The notes under the pieces: generated by a model
The model's input: the letters and a program-made list of their open reading frames with translations, nothing else
Told to the model about the DNA's origin: nothing
Database searches by the model: none
Program-made: the position numbers and the translations under genes
Part shown: piece by piece, positions 7,911 to 16,328 of the stretch
Position numbering within the stretch: the stretch's first letter is position 1
Layout: every line of letters starts with the position of its first letter
Assembly: GCF_017982655.1 (NCBI RefSeq)
Contig: NZ_JABXYX010000058.1
Location: 1-46,381, forward strand
Direction of reading: 5' to 3'
DNA from: Brasilonema sp. CT11
Lineage (GTDB): Bacteria > Cyanobacteriota > Cyanobacteriia > Cyanobacteriales > Nostocaceae
Length of the DNA stretch: 46,381 nt

Positions 7911-8600
7911 ATGATCGTCCCATTAACTCGTCAGAAATTTGAACAACTCATTCCCCTAATTGCCACTGGTCCGCAGTACAAATACTACTGGGGGAAATTT
8001 CCAGACTTTTTACAACGGCTGCTCATTTCTGTTGTGGCCGTAGCTGTTGTTTTCGTGATTAAAGTGATTCTGCGGGTTGATTTTGGTGGAATCATCTTTT
8101 TGCTAGGGCTAATTGGTGCCCTTTACTGGCTGTGGGGACCAGTGTTTTGGGCGAGTATGCGGAATGTGAAAAGCCGTCGTTGTAAGTACAGCGGTTTTCT
8201 CCGTGGTCGAGTGCTGGATTATTGGATTGCAGAAGAGTTAATGGGTAAACAGGAAACCGTTGATAACAAAGGCGATTTGGTGATTGTCGAAAACCGAGAA
8301 AAACGCATTCACTTAGAAATAGGTGATGATACAGGATTTACGGCTGAGTATAAAGCACCACTGCGTTCTGCCTACAAAGTTATTGCTCGCGGTCAGAGAG
8401 CAGAATTATTGGTAATGTCAAATCGCTCAGATTTAAGCACTATTGATGAAATTTCGGATATTTATATTCCCAGTCGCGACTTGTGGGTGAGTGATTATCC
8501 TTGTATACGACGGGATTTCTTTACTGAGGTGAGTAGCCGCCTGCGCCGTGATGAAGAAGATGAAAGACCGCGTCGCCGTCGCCGTAGGGTGGAGAGATAA
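7911..8600 (+). CDS. Conserved cyanobacterial membrane protein with basic tail
   Basis: This 229-residue protein has two closely spaced hydrophobic segments at about 38-55 (LLISVVAVAVVFVIKVIL) and 60-78 (IIFLLGLIGALYWLWG). A soluble part follows with alternating charged strands, then a strongly basic C-terminus (RRDEEDERPRRRRRRVER). Orthologues in cyanobacteria are sometimes labelled phosphate ABC transporter permease, but I see no permease-type multi-span topology, so I would not adopt that name. The start at 7911 gives MIVPLTRQKFEQLIP. It is the last plus-strand gene before the convergent restriction-modification pair. Confidence 0.7.
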   Translation: MIVPLTRQKFEQLIPLIATGPQYKYYWGKFPDFLQRLLISVVAVAVVFVIKVILRVDFGGIIFLLGLIGALYWLWGPVFWASMRNVKSRRCKYSGFLRGRVLDYWIAEELMGKQETVDNKGDLVIVENREKRIHLEIGDDTGFTAEYKAPLRSAYKVIARGQRAELLVMSNRSDLSTIDEISDIYIPSRDLWVSDYPCIRRDFFTEVSSRLRRDEEDERPRRRRRRVER

Positions 8601-8659
8601 ATACGATAGTCCCTACATCCCCATAAATATCCTTATACGTTCACATTGGGTGTAACTGG

Positions 8660-9865
8660 TCAAATGTTGCAGTTCTGATTACAAGTCTGTTTCACTAGTT
8701 CGGCTTGAACCTTGAGTGCTTCTTGTGCCAGTACACTTTTAATATGGAGTGCAAGCGCACGAGCTAACAGGGGTGCAACAGCATTTCCAACCTGATCATC
8801 TTGTGTAAGCCACTTGGCTTTACGGGTAAGATTCCCAAAAAAACGATAATCATCATCAAACGATTGAAGTCGTGCAGCTTCGCGAACAGTCGTTCCTCTA
8901 GAAAGTATTGGGTGAAGAATATCTGTTCGGTGATTACAAGTCACTGTTCGTGAAGGCTTTTCACGATTAAGCTTCCAAACATTGCGCTTTTTTGTCCGCA
9001 ACTCAACTGGCAGAAGCTGGTTATCCCCACCTTCAGGTATTTGGGCGTAACGCGCCTGAACTCGATCACAATGTTTAATAGCACGATGGTTAAATATCAT
9101 TCCTGGAGAACGAGATCCCCGGTGTTCGCGCTGGTATAAATTGTAGTAGTTACCACTATGTAATAATTCTTCTGCACCTTCTCCAGCATCTATTAAAGGA
9201 AGGTCACAGAGAGCTTCCCATGCTGTTACGTAAGGCAAGGGAGTTTCATTAAAAAGATGAAGCTGCTGGTTAAGGGTTCCATGCGTCGCTTGCGGGAAGG
9301 ATATTGCAGTGCAACCCTTTGGAACTGCTAATAGAATGAACCGTGGTCGATGTTGTGGCACACCGTAGTTGGCAGCATCCAGTATACGCGCCTCACAGCA
9401 ATATCCAATGCGTTCAAACTCTCGGAAAAGGGCATTGACCACATTCCCTCCTTGCATGGACTTGATGCCCTCAACATTCTCAAACAGTACTACCCTTGGC
9501 TCTAGCTCGGAAGTTAGGCGTATAAAATCAAGAAAGAGGTGATTTTTTGGGTCGTCAGCAATTCTCAGACCAGCAAGACTGTAGCCTTGACAAGGTGGTC
9601 CACCACAAAGTACATCAACACTTCCAGGGATCAGACCAGCAGCTTGGAGAATTTCCTTTCCGCTTAAAGACTGGATGTTGCGGTGCAGACAAACTGTACT
9701 TGGGTGATTGTGGCGAAAAGTCTGTACTGCCTGCTCGTCAACATCGACTGCTAAAGCAGATGTAAAACCAGCCTTACGAAAGCCCTCAGTCAATCCCCCT
9801 GCACCACAGAACAGGTCTACACAAGTAAAAGAGTGAACTTTGAAGTGACTGGATTTGTCGGTCAT
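8660..9865 (-). CDS. DNA (cytosine-5-)-methyltransferase
   Basis: This 401-residue methyltransferase transfers a methyl group from S-adenosylmethionine to cytosine C5. Motifs are in the standard order: I, VDLFCGAGGLTEGF (16-29); IV, GGPPCQGYS with nucleophile Cys92; VI, FENVEG (128-133); VIII, QHRPRF (171-176); the variable target-recognition stretch of roughly 180-320; then AARLQSFDDDYRFFG and QVGNAVAPLLARAL (IX-X). The preceding gene on the same strand ends 73 bp upstream and looks like a nuclease, so a type II restriction-modification pair is likely. Target sequence cannot be read from the protein. In heterocystous cyanobacteria related enzymes may also be solitary. Confidence 0.93.
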   Translation of the reverse strand: MTDKSSHFKVHSFTCVDLFCGAGGLTEGFRKAGFTSALAVDVDEQAVQTFRHNHPSTVCLHRNIQSLSGKEILQAAGLIPGSVDVLCGGPPCQGYSLAGLRIADDPKNHLFLDFIRLTSELEPRVVLFENVEGIKSMQGGNVVNALFREFERIGYCCEARILDAANYGVPQHRPRFILLAVPKGCTAISFPQATHGTLNQQLHLFNETPLPYVTAWEALCDLPLIDAGEGAEELLHSGNYYNLYQREHRGSRSPGMIFNHRAIKHCDRVQARYAQIPEGGDNQLLPVELRTKKRNVWKLNREKPSRTVTCNHRTDILHPILSRGTTVREAARLQSFDDDYRFFGNLTRKAKWLTQDDQVGNAVAPLLARALALHIKSVLAQEALKVQAELVKQTCNQNCNI

Positions 9866-9938
9866 GCTTTTAAAATGTTAGCTCAAAGCGCTGTTAATTT
9901 TACCACTCAATGGAAGTTTACAGGGCTAGACAGCTATG

Positions 9939-10850
9939 TCAAGGAGGGGTTATCCGCTGGTAAGTTTGGAGAAAAGCAAGTACAGCATCTTTTTGAGATA
10001 GCGTTGCCTGTATCTTGTCTCCATTACCATATCTAATTTCAACTTCAAATTTCAACGCTGGAGTATCTATACTAGTTGCACTATAATTTTCAACAAACTC
10101 AATTGCTTCTATTACAGAGGTGATTTCGTATACAACTCCATGTAGCGGCAATACGCGGACAAGGGTTATCTGCCTTGTCAGAGAGTTTTCAAGCTCCTGT
10201 ATAAAACCATCAACCTCTTGCTGATGCAGCATGATCATTTGTTTAATAACCTGAAGACGTTCAACTTGGGTGAGAGCGTTGTAAGTTGAAATTTTTGCCA
10301 AGTAGTCATTGTCAGGCGTTGTATCACTTGAAGTAATATCTAAACCAACCTTTCGGAAAGCCATAGCAGCCATACTAGTCGTAAAATAAAGCACTTTAAA
10401 ATTTAAGTTTTTTAGCTGCTGAATTGAGGGAGCAGTAAAATCTCCGGCTAGAATGACGCCTGCGAAAGGTGCATAATGACTATTCGTCTCTACTAAAGGT
10501 AGAATAGCGCCTTGAATCTCCTGGACTTTGTTTTTTGAATGCCTTGTTCCTTTGCGCCAAGCAACCTCTACAAATGCTAGGGGATCACCCAATTTTGTAA
10601 CACTTCCACCACCTTCTAGCACATAATCTAGATCATGCTTACTGCCATATTTATCAGTCCAGGTTGCTTTCTTCAAATTTCCCCTTGCAGGGCGTGGTTC
10701 CTTCCTATCAAGGTATAGCCCGTGTTTGGTCGCTACTGGTATTAGTAGATATTCAGCAAGTATTTCCAAAAATTCGCCAAGTTTTTGACCGAACGCGTGA
10801 GCGGGTGAATCTGCCACAGCTATCCTCCAATCCCAAGACTGTATATCCAC
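9939..10850 (-). CDS. Putative type II restriction endonuclease (PD-(D/E)xK-like)
   Basis: This 303-residue protein opens MDIQSWDWRIAVADSPAHAF. I do not recognise a named family. A helix with acidic residues (GEFLEILAEYLL, 25-36) is followed by KHDLDYVLEGGG (71-82) and AFVEVAWRKGTRHSKNK (92-108). The spacing Asp73/75, Glu95, Lys100 resembles a PD-(D/E)xK nuclease core in which the lysine is displaced from the usual ExK position. The gene lies directly upstream of the cytosine methyltransferase on the same strand, which is the main reason for calling it a restriction enzyme. A VEVAWRK-type strand is common among cognate endonucleases. Other DNA-binding roles remain possible. Confidence 0.55.
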   Translation of the reverse strand: MDIQSWDWRIAVADSPAHAFGQKLGEFLEILAEYLLIPVATKHGLYLDRKEPRPARGNLKKATWTDKYGSKHDLDYVLEGGGSVTKLGDPLAFVEVAWRKGTRHSKNKVQEIQGAILPLVETNSHYAPFAGVILAGDFTAPSIQQLKNLNFKVLYFTTSMAAMAFRKVGLDITSSDTTPDNDYLAKISTYNALTQVERLQVIKQMIMLHQQEVDGFIQELENSLTRQITLVRVLPLHGVVYEITSVIEAIEFVENYSATSIDTPALKFEVEIRYGNGDKIQATLSQKDAVLAFLQTYQRITPP

Positions 10851-10976
10851 CCCTTTGTAACACCTTCGTGACTCTGGAAAGACTGTATTTAGAATTTAGC
10901 CGAAATTAGACAAAAAAATATGCTGCGCGTGTCAATCAGTATATTTCTTGCAAAAAGCTGGTTTAAAGATATTTTT

Positions 10977-11141
10977 AACCGCAGATGAACGAGGCAGTGC
11001 GTTGCGGAGCCAGTGCGAATGACGGGTTTCCCGCTCTCACAGCATCTGGCGTTGGGGTTCCTCCTTTGGGTGCACCTGCCGTGCAGATGGCAGATAAATA
11101 CAGATCATTTATCTGTGTGCATCTGTGTTTACCTGCAGTTT
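10977..11141. repeat. Nested dispersed repeats (palindromic repeat interrupted by a GC-rich repeat)
   Basis: The outer element has arms AACCGCAGATGAACG (10977-10991) and a matching CATCTGTGTTTACCTGCAG side ending near 11141. With CAGATAAATACAGATC and ATTTATCTGTGTG between, this is the CAGAT/ATCTG palindromic repeat common in Nostocales. About 95 bp of GC-rich sequence (GGCAGTGCGTTGCGGAGCCA, then GACGGGTTTCCC) splits the left arm. Related GC-rich blocks are at 14290-14540 and 31080-31215. The spacer 10851-11172 holds no gene that I can support. Confidence 0.65.
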
Positions 11142-11172
11142 GATTTTCACTTCTTGACTTTTGCTCTTTGGT

Positions 11173-11979
11173 TTAGGACTCAGCACTAGAAGACTGACTA
11201 AAAATAGGGGAAAGGTAAGCAACTAAAGCACCGAGAAGAAAACCGGAAATGTTGCGAACCAGGGGTAACCAGTCGTTTGTTCGTGTCACTACTGGTCCAA
11301 TACCGAAGGAGATAAATAAGATTCCCCATAAAGGCGAGAAGATTAAAGCCCATTGCCAAGCAACAACTTGTCCTGGGCGACGAGGTTGAGCTGCAAATCC
11401 ACAAATGACTCCACCAATAGCAGAAGAAATCAAAGTGAAAATCCACTGCTCGCGTGGTAATCCGGGAACGACAGCGCAACCTCCCCGAAGCAAACAAGTT
11501 TTCACTGTTTCCATTGCTTGTAGGATGGCTTGGTCTTCCCCTTCTTCTCGCACAAAGTACAAATTGCCAAAGCGGGTTTGTAATTCAATCCAGAAAGTAC
11601 GCGGTAGAAGATCATAAACAGCGTCACCCACACTAAAGCTGAGAATGTTACCGCCACGGGAATCAGCAACTAGCAAAACGCTTTTGTCATCCAAACCCCA
11701 AAAACGAATAACAGCTCGACCTGGAGTACGGTCATATTGAGTTAAGACTCGCAGTTTCCAGCCAGTATCGGTTTGAAATTGTTCTAGTTGCTTAACAAGA
11801 TTTTCTTCTTGAACGCTGGTAAGAGACTTAGCTAAGTCTACAACTGGGGTTGGGGTATCAGGTAATAGTTCAGGATTGTCATAAGCGTATGCGCTGGGAG
11901 AATGCGTCATCCAAATCGACCCAGCCAGGAAAAATACTGTTACAAAAGCCAGAATTCGTTTCCAAAAACTTTGCTGCAT
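11173..11979 (-). CDS. TPM-domain protein, TLP18.3-like (photosystem II repair family)
   Basis: Start taken at the ATG 11979 (268 aa); an upstream ATG at 12018 would put 13 residues before the signal peptide. Residues 1-32 are an export signal ending in SPSAYAY. The TPM domain follows (about 45-165), with TPVVDLAKSLTSVQEENLVK, WKLRVLTQYDRTPG and LLVADSRGGNILSFSVGDAV. The C-terminal part has three hydrophobic segments. Family knowledge: TPM proteins such as plant TLP18.3 and Synechocystis Sll1390 are thylakoid proteins involved in photosystem II turnover, and related domains have acid phosphatase activity. Role here is inferred from that similarity. It is monocistronic with a hairpin separating it from the upstream operon. 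Confidence 0.78.
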   Translation of the reverse strand: MQQSFWKRILAFVTVFFLAGSIWMTHSPSAYAYDNPELLPDTPTPVVDLAKSLTSVQEENLVKQLEQFQTDTGWKLRVLTQYDRTPGRAVIRFWGLDDKSVLLVADSRGGNILSFSVGDAVYDLLPRTFWIELQTRFGNLYFVREEGEDQAILQAMETVKTCLLRGGCAVVPGLPREQWIFTLISSAIGGVICGFAAQPRRPGQVVAWQWALIFSPLWGILFISFGIGPVVTRTNDWLPLVRNISGFLLGALVAYLSPIFSQSSSAES

Positions 11980-12127
11980 GAGCTTTTTTATACAAATCTC
12001 AACAGGAAAAGTGAACAAGTTGTTTTAAAAGAGTACTGGAAAAGTGAGACTTCTTTACACTTTTTAACTCTAATCTAATATCTCAGATCTAGAACTCACT
12101 GAGCAAGCTTGTCTGTAAGGTTGGCAT

Positions 12128-12167
12128 ATGAGAATAAGAACGCAAAGCCTTGCGCCCTTATTCTCAT
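12128..12167 (-). terminator. Stem-loop terminator candidate after the YtxH/DUF948 operon
   Basis: Perfect arms ATGAGAATAAG (12128-12138) and CTTATTCTCAT (12157-12167) enclose a second inner stem CGCAA/TTGCG. It lies 15 bp beyond the stop codon of the DUF948-like gene. No clear T-run follows, so termination efficiency is uncertain. Confidence 0.6.
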
Positions 12168-12182
12168 AGAGATTTACACACT

Positions 12183-12782
12183 CTATTCTTTATCAGACCA
12201 ATTCTCAGATTCTTTCTGATGGTGGGAATCCTGTTCATCAAGATTGTTTTCCCCACTACCAACGTTGTAGTCATTGTAATCGTTGTAATTCTTGTTCTTG
12301 CCGTATCCTTGTGCAGGTGTGAAGCGGTTTTCCTGCCTTAGTAGGGCTTGCCGTTCTTGTAATGTCAGCTTTGCTTTTTGAGATGGCGATAGACGCTCAA
12401 CTGTTCGCCTGGAAGATTTGGAGCGTGTGAAGGTTTTCCAAGCAGCTTGCACACCAACCATAAAACTGCGCGTCCCTGTTTGAACGTTTTGTGCTTGCTT
12501 TTTAGCACTATCCAAACTTTGATCCACTTGTTTAACCACTTGACCAGCACTTTTAACACCTTCACTGACATCATCAGTTAAGTCAGTGATTTCCAAGCTA
12601 GTCATGCGAATAGCATCGAGAGTGGGCGGTAACTCTCTATAAAGAGTGTCAAATAATTTTTCTGCACTGCGAGCTGCTCTTGCTAATTCCTGCAAAGCTG
12701 GTATTGCCGCCACCAAAACAGCAGTCAGACTGGCGGCGACTAGGAGTATGGACAGTCCCAGCCAAAACAGGGGGTCAATCAC
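12183..12782 (-). CDS. DUF948-like membrane-anchored coiled-coil protein
   Basis: This 199-residue protein has one N-terminal membrane helix (LFWLGLSILLVAASLTAVLVAAIP, positions about 5-28). A long amphipathic helical region follows (about 30-125), with heptad-like Leu/Ile/Val spacing (ARAARSAEKLFDTLYRELPP, LTDDVSEGVKSAGQVVKQVD). This is the arrangement of DUF948 proteins. The tail is basic, then polar and Asn/Asp-rich with repeated NYNDYNDYNV-type residues. It is 14 bp downstream of the YtxH gene, and the two are almost certainly cotranscribed. The exact function is unknown; stress-related envelope roles are suggested for the family. Confidence 0.72.
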   Translation of the reverse strand: MIDPLFWLGLSILLVAASLTAVLVAAIPALQELARAARSAEKLFDTLYRELPPTLDAIRMTSLEITDLTDDVSEGVKSAGQVVKQVDQSLDSAKKQAQNVQTGTRSFMVGVQAAWKTFTRSKSSRRTVERLSPSQKAKLTLQERQALLRQENRFTPAQGYGKNKNYNDYNDYNVGSGENNLDEQDSHHQKESENWSDKE

Positions 12783-12796
12783 TTTGATATCTTCTA

Positions 12797-13144
12797 CTAA
12801 TTATCTAAATGTTGAGGAACGGTATCGGACTTTTCTTGAGCACTTTGCTGCTTCATTGCTTGGCTTTCGCGCAAACTAGCATCAATACCTGCTGAAATTG
12901 CCTCCCGCAGTCGGTCTAAAGTATCATCCCAGTTAGAGCGTGCGTTTGCAGAAAGGCGGTCTGCCTGTATTTGGACACTCGTTGAAATATCTTCTGCCAA
13001 TTCTGGCAAAGCACTGGCAGATTTCTTCAAGAGTTGACGGGTTTCGCGTCCTGTGCGTGGAGCAATGAGCAACCCAGTTAAAGCACCAATGGTTGCGCCT
13101 AGCATCATACCGCCAAAAAATGATCCAGAACGGTTGTTAGACAT
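12797..13144 (-). CDS. YtxH-domain protein
   Basis: This 115-residue protein begins MSNNRSGSFFGGMMLGATIG. A glycine-rich hydrophobic helix then leads to LLIAPRTGRETRQLLKKSAS, the hallmark of the YtxH family (G..LLAP.SG.ETR..L). The remainder (50-115) is a charged amphipathic helix of the type that forms coiled coils. Relatives are general-stress or gas-vesicle-associated proteins of uncertain biochemistry. It is followed 14 bp later by the DUF948-like gene, so the two may form one membrane-associated unit. An AGGAGAG-like ribosome binding site is visible about ten bases before the ATG. Confidence 0.85.
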   Translation of the reverse strand: MSNNRSGSFFGGMMLGATIGALTGLLIAPRTGRETRQLLKKSASALPELAEDISTSVQIQADRLSANARSNWDDTLDRLREAISAGIDASLRESQAMKQQSAQEKSDTVPQHLDN

Positions 13145-13265
13145 TTTTTTGTTTCTCTCCTTACACCCATTCTATGTGGGTTTTCACGCCTTGCAAAATC
13201 CAAAAGATTTTATCTTTCTAAATTTAGAGAGACAATTGATTCGCCAGAAAGGTTGCCCTTACTGC

Positions 13266-13595
13266 CTACTTTCTCTTTTTCACTAATTTTGCTCGGAACC
13301 TCAGAAAATTACTCTGCCAGACTTGCTGTCCAAGTGCAACTAGACTGAAAATCTGTCGCAGCCGCTGGATTTGTAGTCGTGCTGGTTGATCTTTATGCCG
13401 TAGATTATTAATATTCCCAAGACTAGTGTAAAGAGCTTGTGGTGCTGTATATAGTACTGCATGGGAACTACGTTCAGCAGCAATAAAGATATTAGCTATT
13501 CTTGTCAGTCGCCTCTTCAGTCGCCGCACTCGCCAAGCCACGTAGAGAAGAATCAGCGAGATCAGTATGTTGATGACAACAACGACTGTAACCAT
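13266..13595 (-). CDS. Small conserved membrane protein, unknown function
   Basis: This 109-residue protein has an N-terminal membrane helix (VVVINILISLILLYVAWRV). A strongly basic region (RRLKRRLTRIANIF) and a mostly helical, Arg/Lys-rich body follow, ending RFRAKLVKKRK. By the positive-inside rule the C-terminal body would be cytoplasmic. It lies 121 bp upstream of the YtxH gene on the same strand and is probably in the same transcription unit. I do not recognise a named family. The codon use looks like that of its neighbours, supporting a real gene. Confidence 0.65.
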   Translation of the reverse strand: MVTVVVVINILISLILLYVAWRVRRLKRRLTRIANIFIAAERSSHAVLYTAPQALYTSLGNINNLRHKDQPARLQIQRLRQIFSLVALGQQVWQSNFLRFRAKLVKKRK

Positions 13596-13741
13596 TGCTT
13601 AATTTTGTTGCACCCACTGTAATTTTTGCTCTTATTATGACTTTAATTGAAGCTATGAAAATCAGTCTGAAGTTGAGTTTTCGTCAATGTATCAAGCGCT
13701 AAGTGGGTTGCTACTAAAGTGAAACAAATTTTTAGATTTCT

Positions 13742-14113
13742 TTAAGAAGAAGTTAGGCCATGTTTTTTCAAATCATCCACAGAAACCGCTTCCAAAGCTC
13801 TAGCGTGGGTTGCTGAGAGGATAACAGGGGGAGCAACGCCAGCCTCAACAGCCTCTTGCCAGCGACCAGCACATAAACACCAGCGATCGCCTTCTTTCAA
13901 ACCAGGAAATTGATATTCGGGAACTGGGGTACTAAGGTCGTTTCCTCGTGATTTGGTGAATTCAAGAAATTCTGTTGTCACTTGGGCGCAAACAACGTGT
14001 AACCCAAAATCCATACCACCTGTGTTACAAAACCCATCGCGATAATATCCAGTCACGGGAGAAGAGCAGCATATTTCTAGCTTTGTGCCGAGCACGTTTG
14101 TTGCTTCTGTCAT
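13742..14113 (-). CDS. DUF2237 family protein
   Basis: The ATG at 14113 (123 aa, MTEATNVLGTKLEICCSSP) is preferred over the ATG at 14152, whose 13 extra residues lack family resemblance. Conserved segments are PVTGYYRDGFCNTGGMDFG, HVVCAQVTTEFLEFTKSRGN, FPGLKEGDRWCLCAGRWQEA and GVAPPVILSATHARALE. This matches DUF2237 (COG3651), a small cytosolic family with conserved Cys, Asp and His residues whose function is not established. The invariant cysteines are all present. It stands alone, and the 13596-13741 and 14114-14250 flanks show only spacer sequence. Confidence 0.9.
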   Translation of the reverse strand: MTEATNVLGTKLEICCSSPVTGYYRDGFCNTGGMDFGLHVVCAQVTTEFLEFTKSRGNDLSTPVPEYQFPGLKEGDRWCLCAGRWQEAVEAGVAPPVILSATHARALEAVSVDDLKKHGLTSS

Positions 14114-14234
14114 CGCCAATTCCTTTAAGTTTGTGTGACTGTTTCTAAGCAATCAAATATAATGCCTCAGTCGTTCGAGTCACGACTTTAGCGACCTTAC
14201 TTTATGATATAAGAAATTTTCTTAGCCATTTCAA

Positions 14235-14545
14235 AATCGTTATATCTATGAGTTATGAGTGATGAGTTGTCACTTTTGGTGTTCACTCTTCACTCTTCAC
14301 TCTTGAACGCCAGACGCACGGCAGGTGCTACAACGGGACACCAGTTGCTACAAGTCGGCAGAGCCGGATGCCCTTCGGATTCGCAGTCGCCTACGGAGGG
14401 AGACCCTCCTGCAGCGCTGTCTCACCAGATACCTACGGAGGGAAACCCTCATCAAGTACTGGCTCCCCAACGCACTGGCTCGGGAACCTCCCTCCGTAAG
14501 CATGTGGCGTCCGCGCAGCCTCACCCCCCATCTGGCTCCTCCTAA
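14235..14545. repeat. Dense cluster of dispersed repeats
   Basis: The spacer starts with STRR-like units (GAGTTAT, GAGTGAT, then TCACTCT repeated three times). A GC-rich mosaic follows, with GCCAGACGCACGGCAGG, two near copies of CTACGGAGGGA.ACCCTC (at about 14391 and 14432), and AACGCACTGGCTCGGGAACC. Blocks of the same character occur at 10990-11080 and 31080-31215. Long open frames here on the plus strand are repeat artefacts. It abuts the 3' end of khpB at 14554. No gene is supported between 14114 and 14553. Confidence 0.75.
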
Positions 14546-14553
14546 CTCCTCAG

Positions 14554-15072
14554 TTACTCCATTGATGCAAGGCGTACAACAAGGTGACGATGCGGTTCTT
14601 TTCCTCGGCTGAAGGTTTCTAAGTCACCAAACTCTTTTAAAAAAGTGTGAATTTGACGGCGTTCGGCTGAACTGAGTGACTTGATTTCTGCCTCTTGACC
14701 AGAAAAACGCACTTGCTGAGCTGCTGCTTCAGCTATTGCGCGAATTTGGGCGTCTCTCCTAACGCGGTAGCCATTCAATTCAACAGTGTAAGAGGCTTGC
14801 TCTCCTTGTAGTTGACTTAAGTTGAGAATAGAATTTGCTAGATACTGAATCGCATCTAGCACTGAACCATCGGGACCGGTTAAAATTTCGATTTGTTCGG
14901 GTGATAAATTGGTTTCACCAATTGTCAACCAGTAACTATCCTGTTCTGGGGATTCTTCATCCTCAGCGACGGCTATTTCTTTCTCACCTTTTATATCAAC
15001 AGATAGCCCACTAAGTTGCAGCAGGGTTTTCAACCACTCCTGACCTCGTTTCATTCGACTGTCTGTCATCAT
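14554..15072 (-). CDS. khpB: KhpB/Jag-type RNA-binding protein (KH plus R3H)
   Basis: This 172-residue protein has an N-terminal acidic segment (SVDIKGEKEIAVAEDEESPE). A KH-like domain carries the G-x-x-G loop in ILTGPDGSVLDAIQYLANSI, and a C-terminal R3H domain (about 115-172) has ERRQIHTFL, the Arg-x3-His motif. KhpB/Jag proteins bind RNA in the cytosol, and in other bacteria affect cell-wall synthesis and division. Its start overlaps the yidC stop by one base (TAATG), so translation is coupled. It is the last gene of the rpmH-rnpA-PH-yidC-khpB run, the classic neighbourhood for this gene. Confidence 0.85.
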   Translation of the reverse strand: MMTDSRMKRGQEWLKTLLQLSGLSVDIKGEKEIAVAEDEESPEQDSYWLTIGETNLSPEQIEILTGPDGSVLDAIQYLANSILNLSQLQGEQASYTVELNGYRVRRDAQIRAIAEAAAQQVRFSGQEAEIKSLSSAERRQIHTFLKEFGDLETFSRGKEPHRHLVVRLASME

Positions 15073-16217
15073 TACCCTGTAGTCTTTTTCTTAGAACTTT
15101 TTGGTTCAAACGGTAGCGCTTTTTGTTTTGCGCTTTCTTCTTCTTTCTCCTGAGTATCTACAATTTTTTGTAGTTCCTCTGGTAGGGGTTCACGCGTGAG
15201 AATATAGGTTTGCAATGTCTGGAAAATATTACCAATCACCATATACATCAGCACCCCAGCTGGCAGCGGGAAGAACAAGAACATCCCTGAAAAGATCACA
15301 GGCGTGATTTTGTTAACAGTGTCCTGCTGCGGGTTGGCATTCGTGGTATTTTGCCCGGAAAGGATTTGGCTGACGTAAAGAGTAATACCAAACAGGATGA
15401 CCATGGCGACAATATCCCAGTGAACAACGCCGTCTGGATCAATTGCACCAACTCTACCTAAGGCATCAATAAAGAGAAATCCTTTGTTTGAGGCGAGTCC
15501 GGGAATTGTTCCTTGGATTGTAACATCCCCTGGTTGTAAGGCTTCTATATTACCCTGTGCATCAACTCTTATCCTTTCCTCCCCTTTGGTAATTTTCCAT
15601 TCAGGGATTAACTGAGTATCGGGGTGTTCTGCTAAAACTGCCTGAAAAGGTTTACCCTCCTGAGTTTGATATTCTATCTTCGTATGTTCTCCCACTGCTA
15701 ATTTGTTGCCTCCAGGAAGGATGGCATTTACCTTAACGTGTTCCCCTTCAGAAATATAAATATTTTGTGGGGGAGTCGCAAAGGCTTGCGGTTGAATTCT
15801 TTCAACTTGTTCTGCAGGCAAGACTTGGAGATTCACGCTATAGTTAACGCCAGCAAAAGGTGAACCCCGCAAAGTCGCAAACAGTGCCAGTAATACTGGC
15901 ATTTGTAGCAGCAGTGGCAAACAACCTGCAAGCGGGTTGCCAAATTCTTTTTGGACGTTCATCATTTCTTCCTGCTGCTTTTGCGGATCGTCCTTATATC
16001 GCTCTTTAACTTCTTGCATCCGCTTGTTCATCAGGGGTTGGACGATCCGCATCCGTCGCATATTGCGAATTGATCCAGCACTCAGGGGATAGAGCGCAAA
16101 GCGGATGATCAATGTTAATGCTACAATCGCCAGTCCATAGCTAGGCACAATGCTATAGAACAAGTCTATGATTGGCAGCATCACGTTGTTCGAGAGAAAC
16201 CCGATACCAAAATCCAT
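15072..16217 (-). CDS. yidC: Membrane protein insertase YidC/Oxa1/Alb3
   Basis: This 381-residue insertase places proteins into the plasma and thylakoid membranes, alone or with SecYEG. It has a hydrophobic N-terminal segment ([29 protein letters not shown], in part), then the basic loop [20 protein letters not shown] characteristic of the family. [22 protein letters not shown] follows, and membrane spans resume at about 268 to 345. Between roughly 125 and 265 lies a long polar insertion, usual for cyanobacterial YidC. The basic C-terminus (KSSKKKTTG) may contact ribosomes. It is in the ribosomal rpmH operon and overlaps khpB. Confidence 0.93.
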   Translation of the reverse strand: MDFGIGFLSNNVMLPIIDLFYSIVPSYGLAIVALTLIIRFALYPLSAGSIRNMRRMRIVQPLMNKRMQEVKERYKDDPQKQQEEMMNVQKEFGNPLAGCLPLLLQMPVLLALFATLRGSPFAGVNYSVNLQVLPAEQVERIQPQAFATPPQNIYISEGEHVKVNAILPGGNKLAVGEHTKIEYQTQEGKPFQAVLAEHPDTQLIPEWKITKGEERIRVDAQGNIEALQPGDVTIQGTIPGLASNKGFLFIDALGRVGAIDPDGVVHWDIVAMVILFGITLYVSQILSGQNTTNANPQQDTVNKITPVIFSGMFLFFPLPAGVLMYMVIGNIFQTLQTYILTREPLPEELQKIVDTQEKEEESAKQKALPFEPKSSKKKTTG

Positions 16218-16328
16218 TATTCTGAATTCAACCTGAGATACTGTAAATTGACATCATCTAATTTATCTAAATCATGATTTAGATTGCGACTAGCGTGCTA
16301 CTACGGATAGCCGCACATTATATTAATT

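Noticed and set aside
11198-11497. Alternative minus frame within the TPM gene
   Set aside because: Shadow of the TPM-domain gene, which has a signal peptide and clear domain motifs in its own frame.
14255-14612. Overlapping plus-strand open frames of about 95 codons
   Set aside because: They lie in GC-rich dispersed repeats and antisense to khpB, with repeat-derived composition and no family resemblance.
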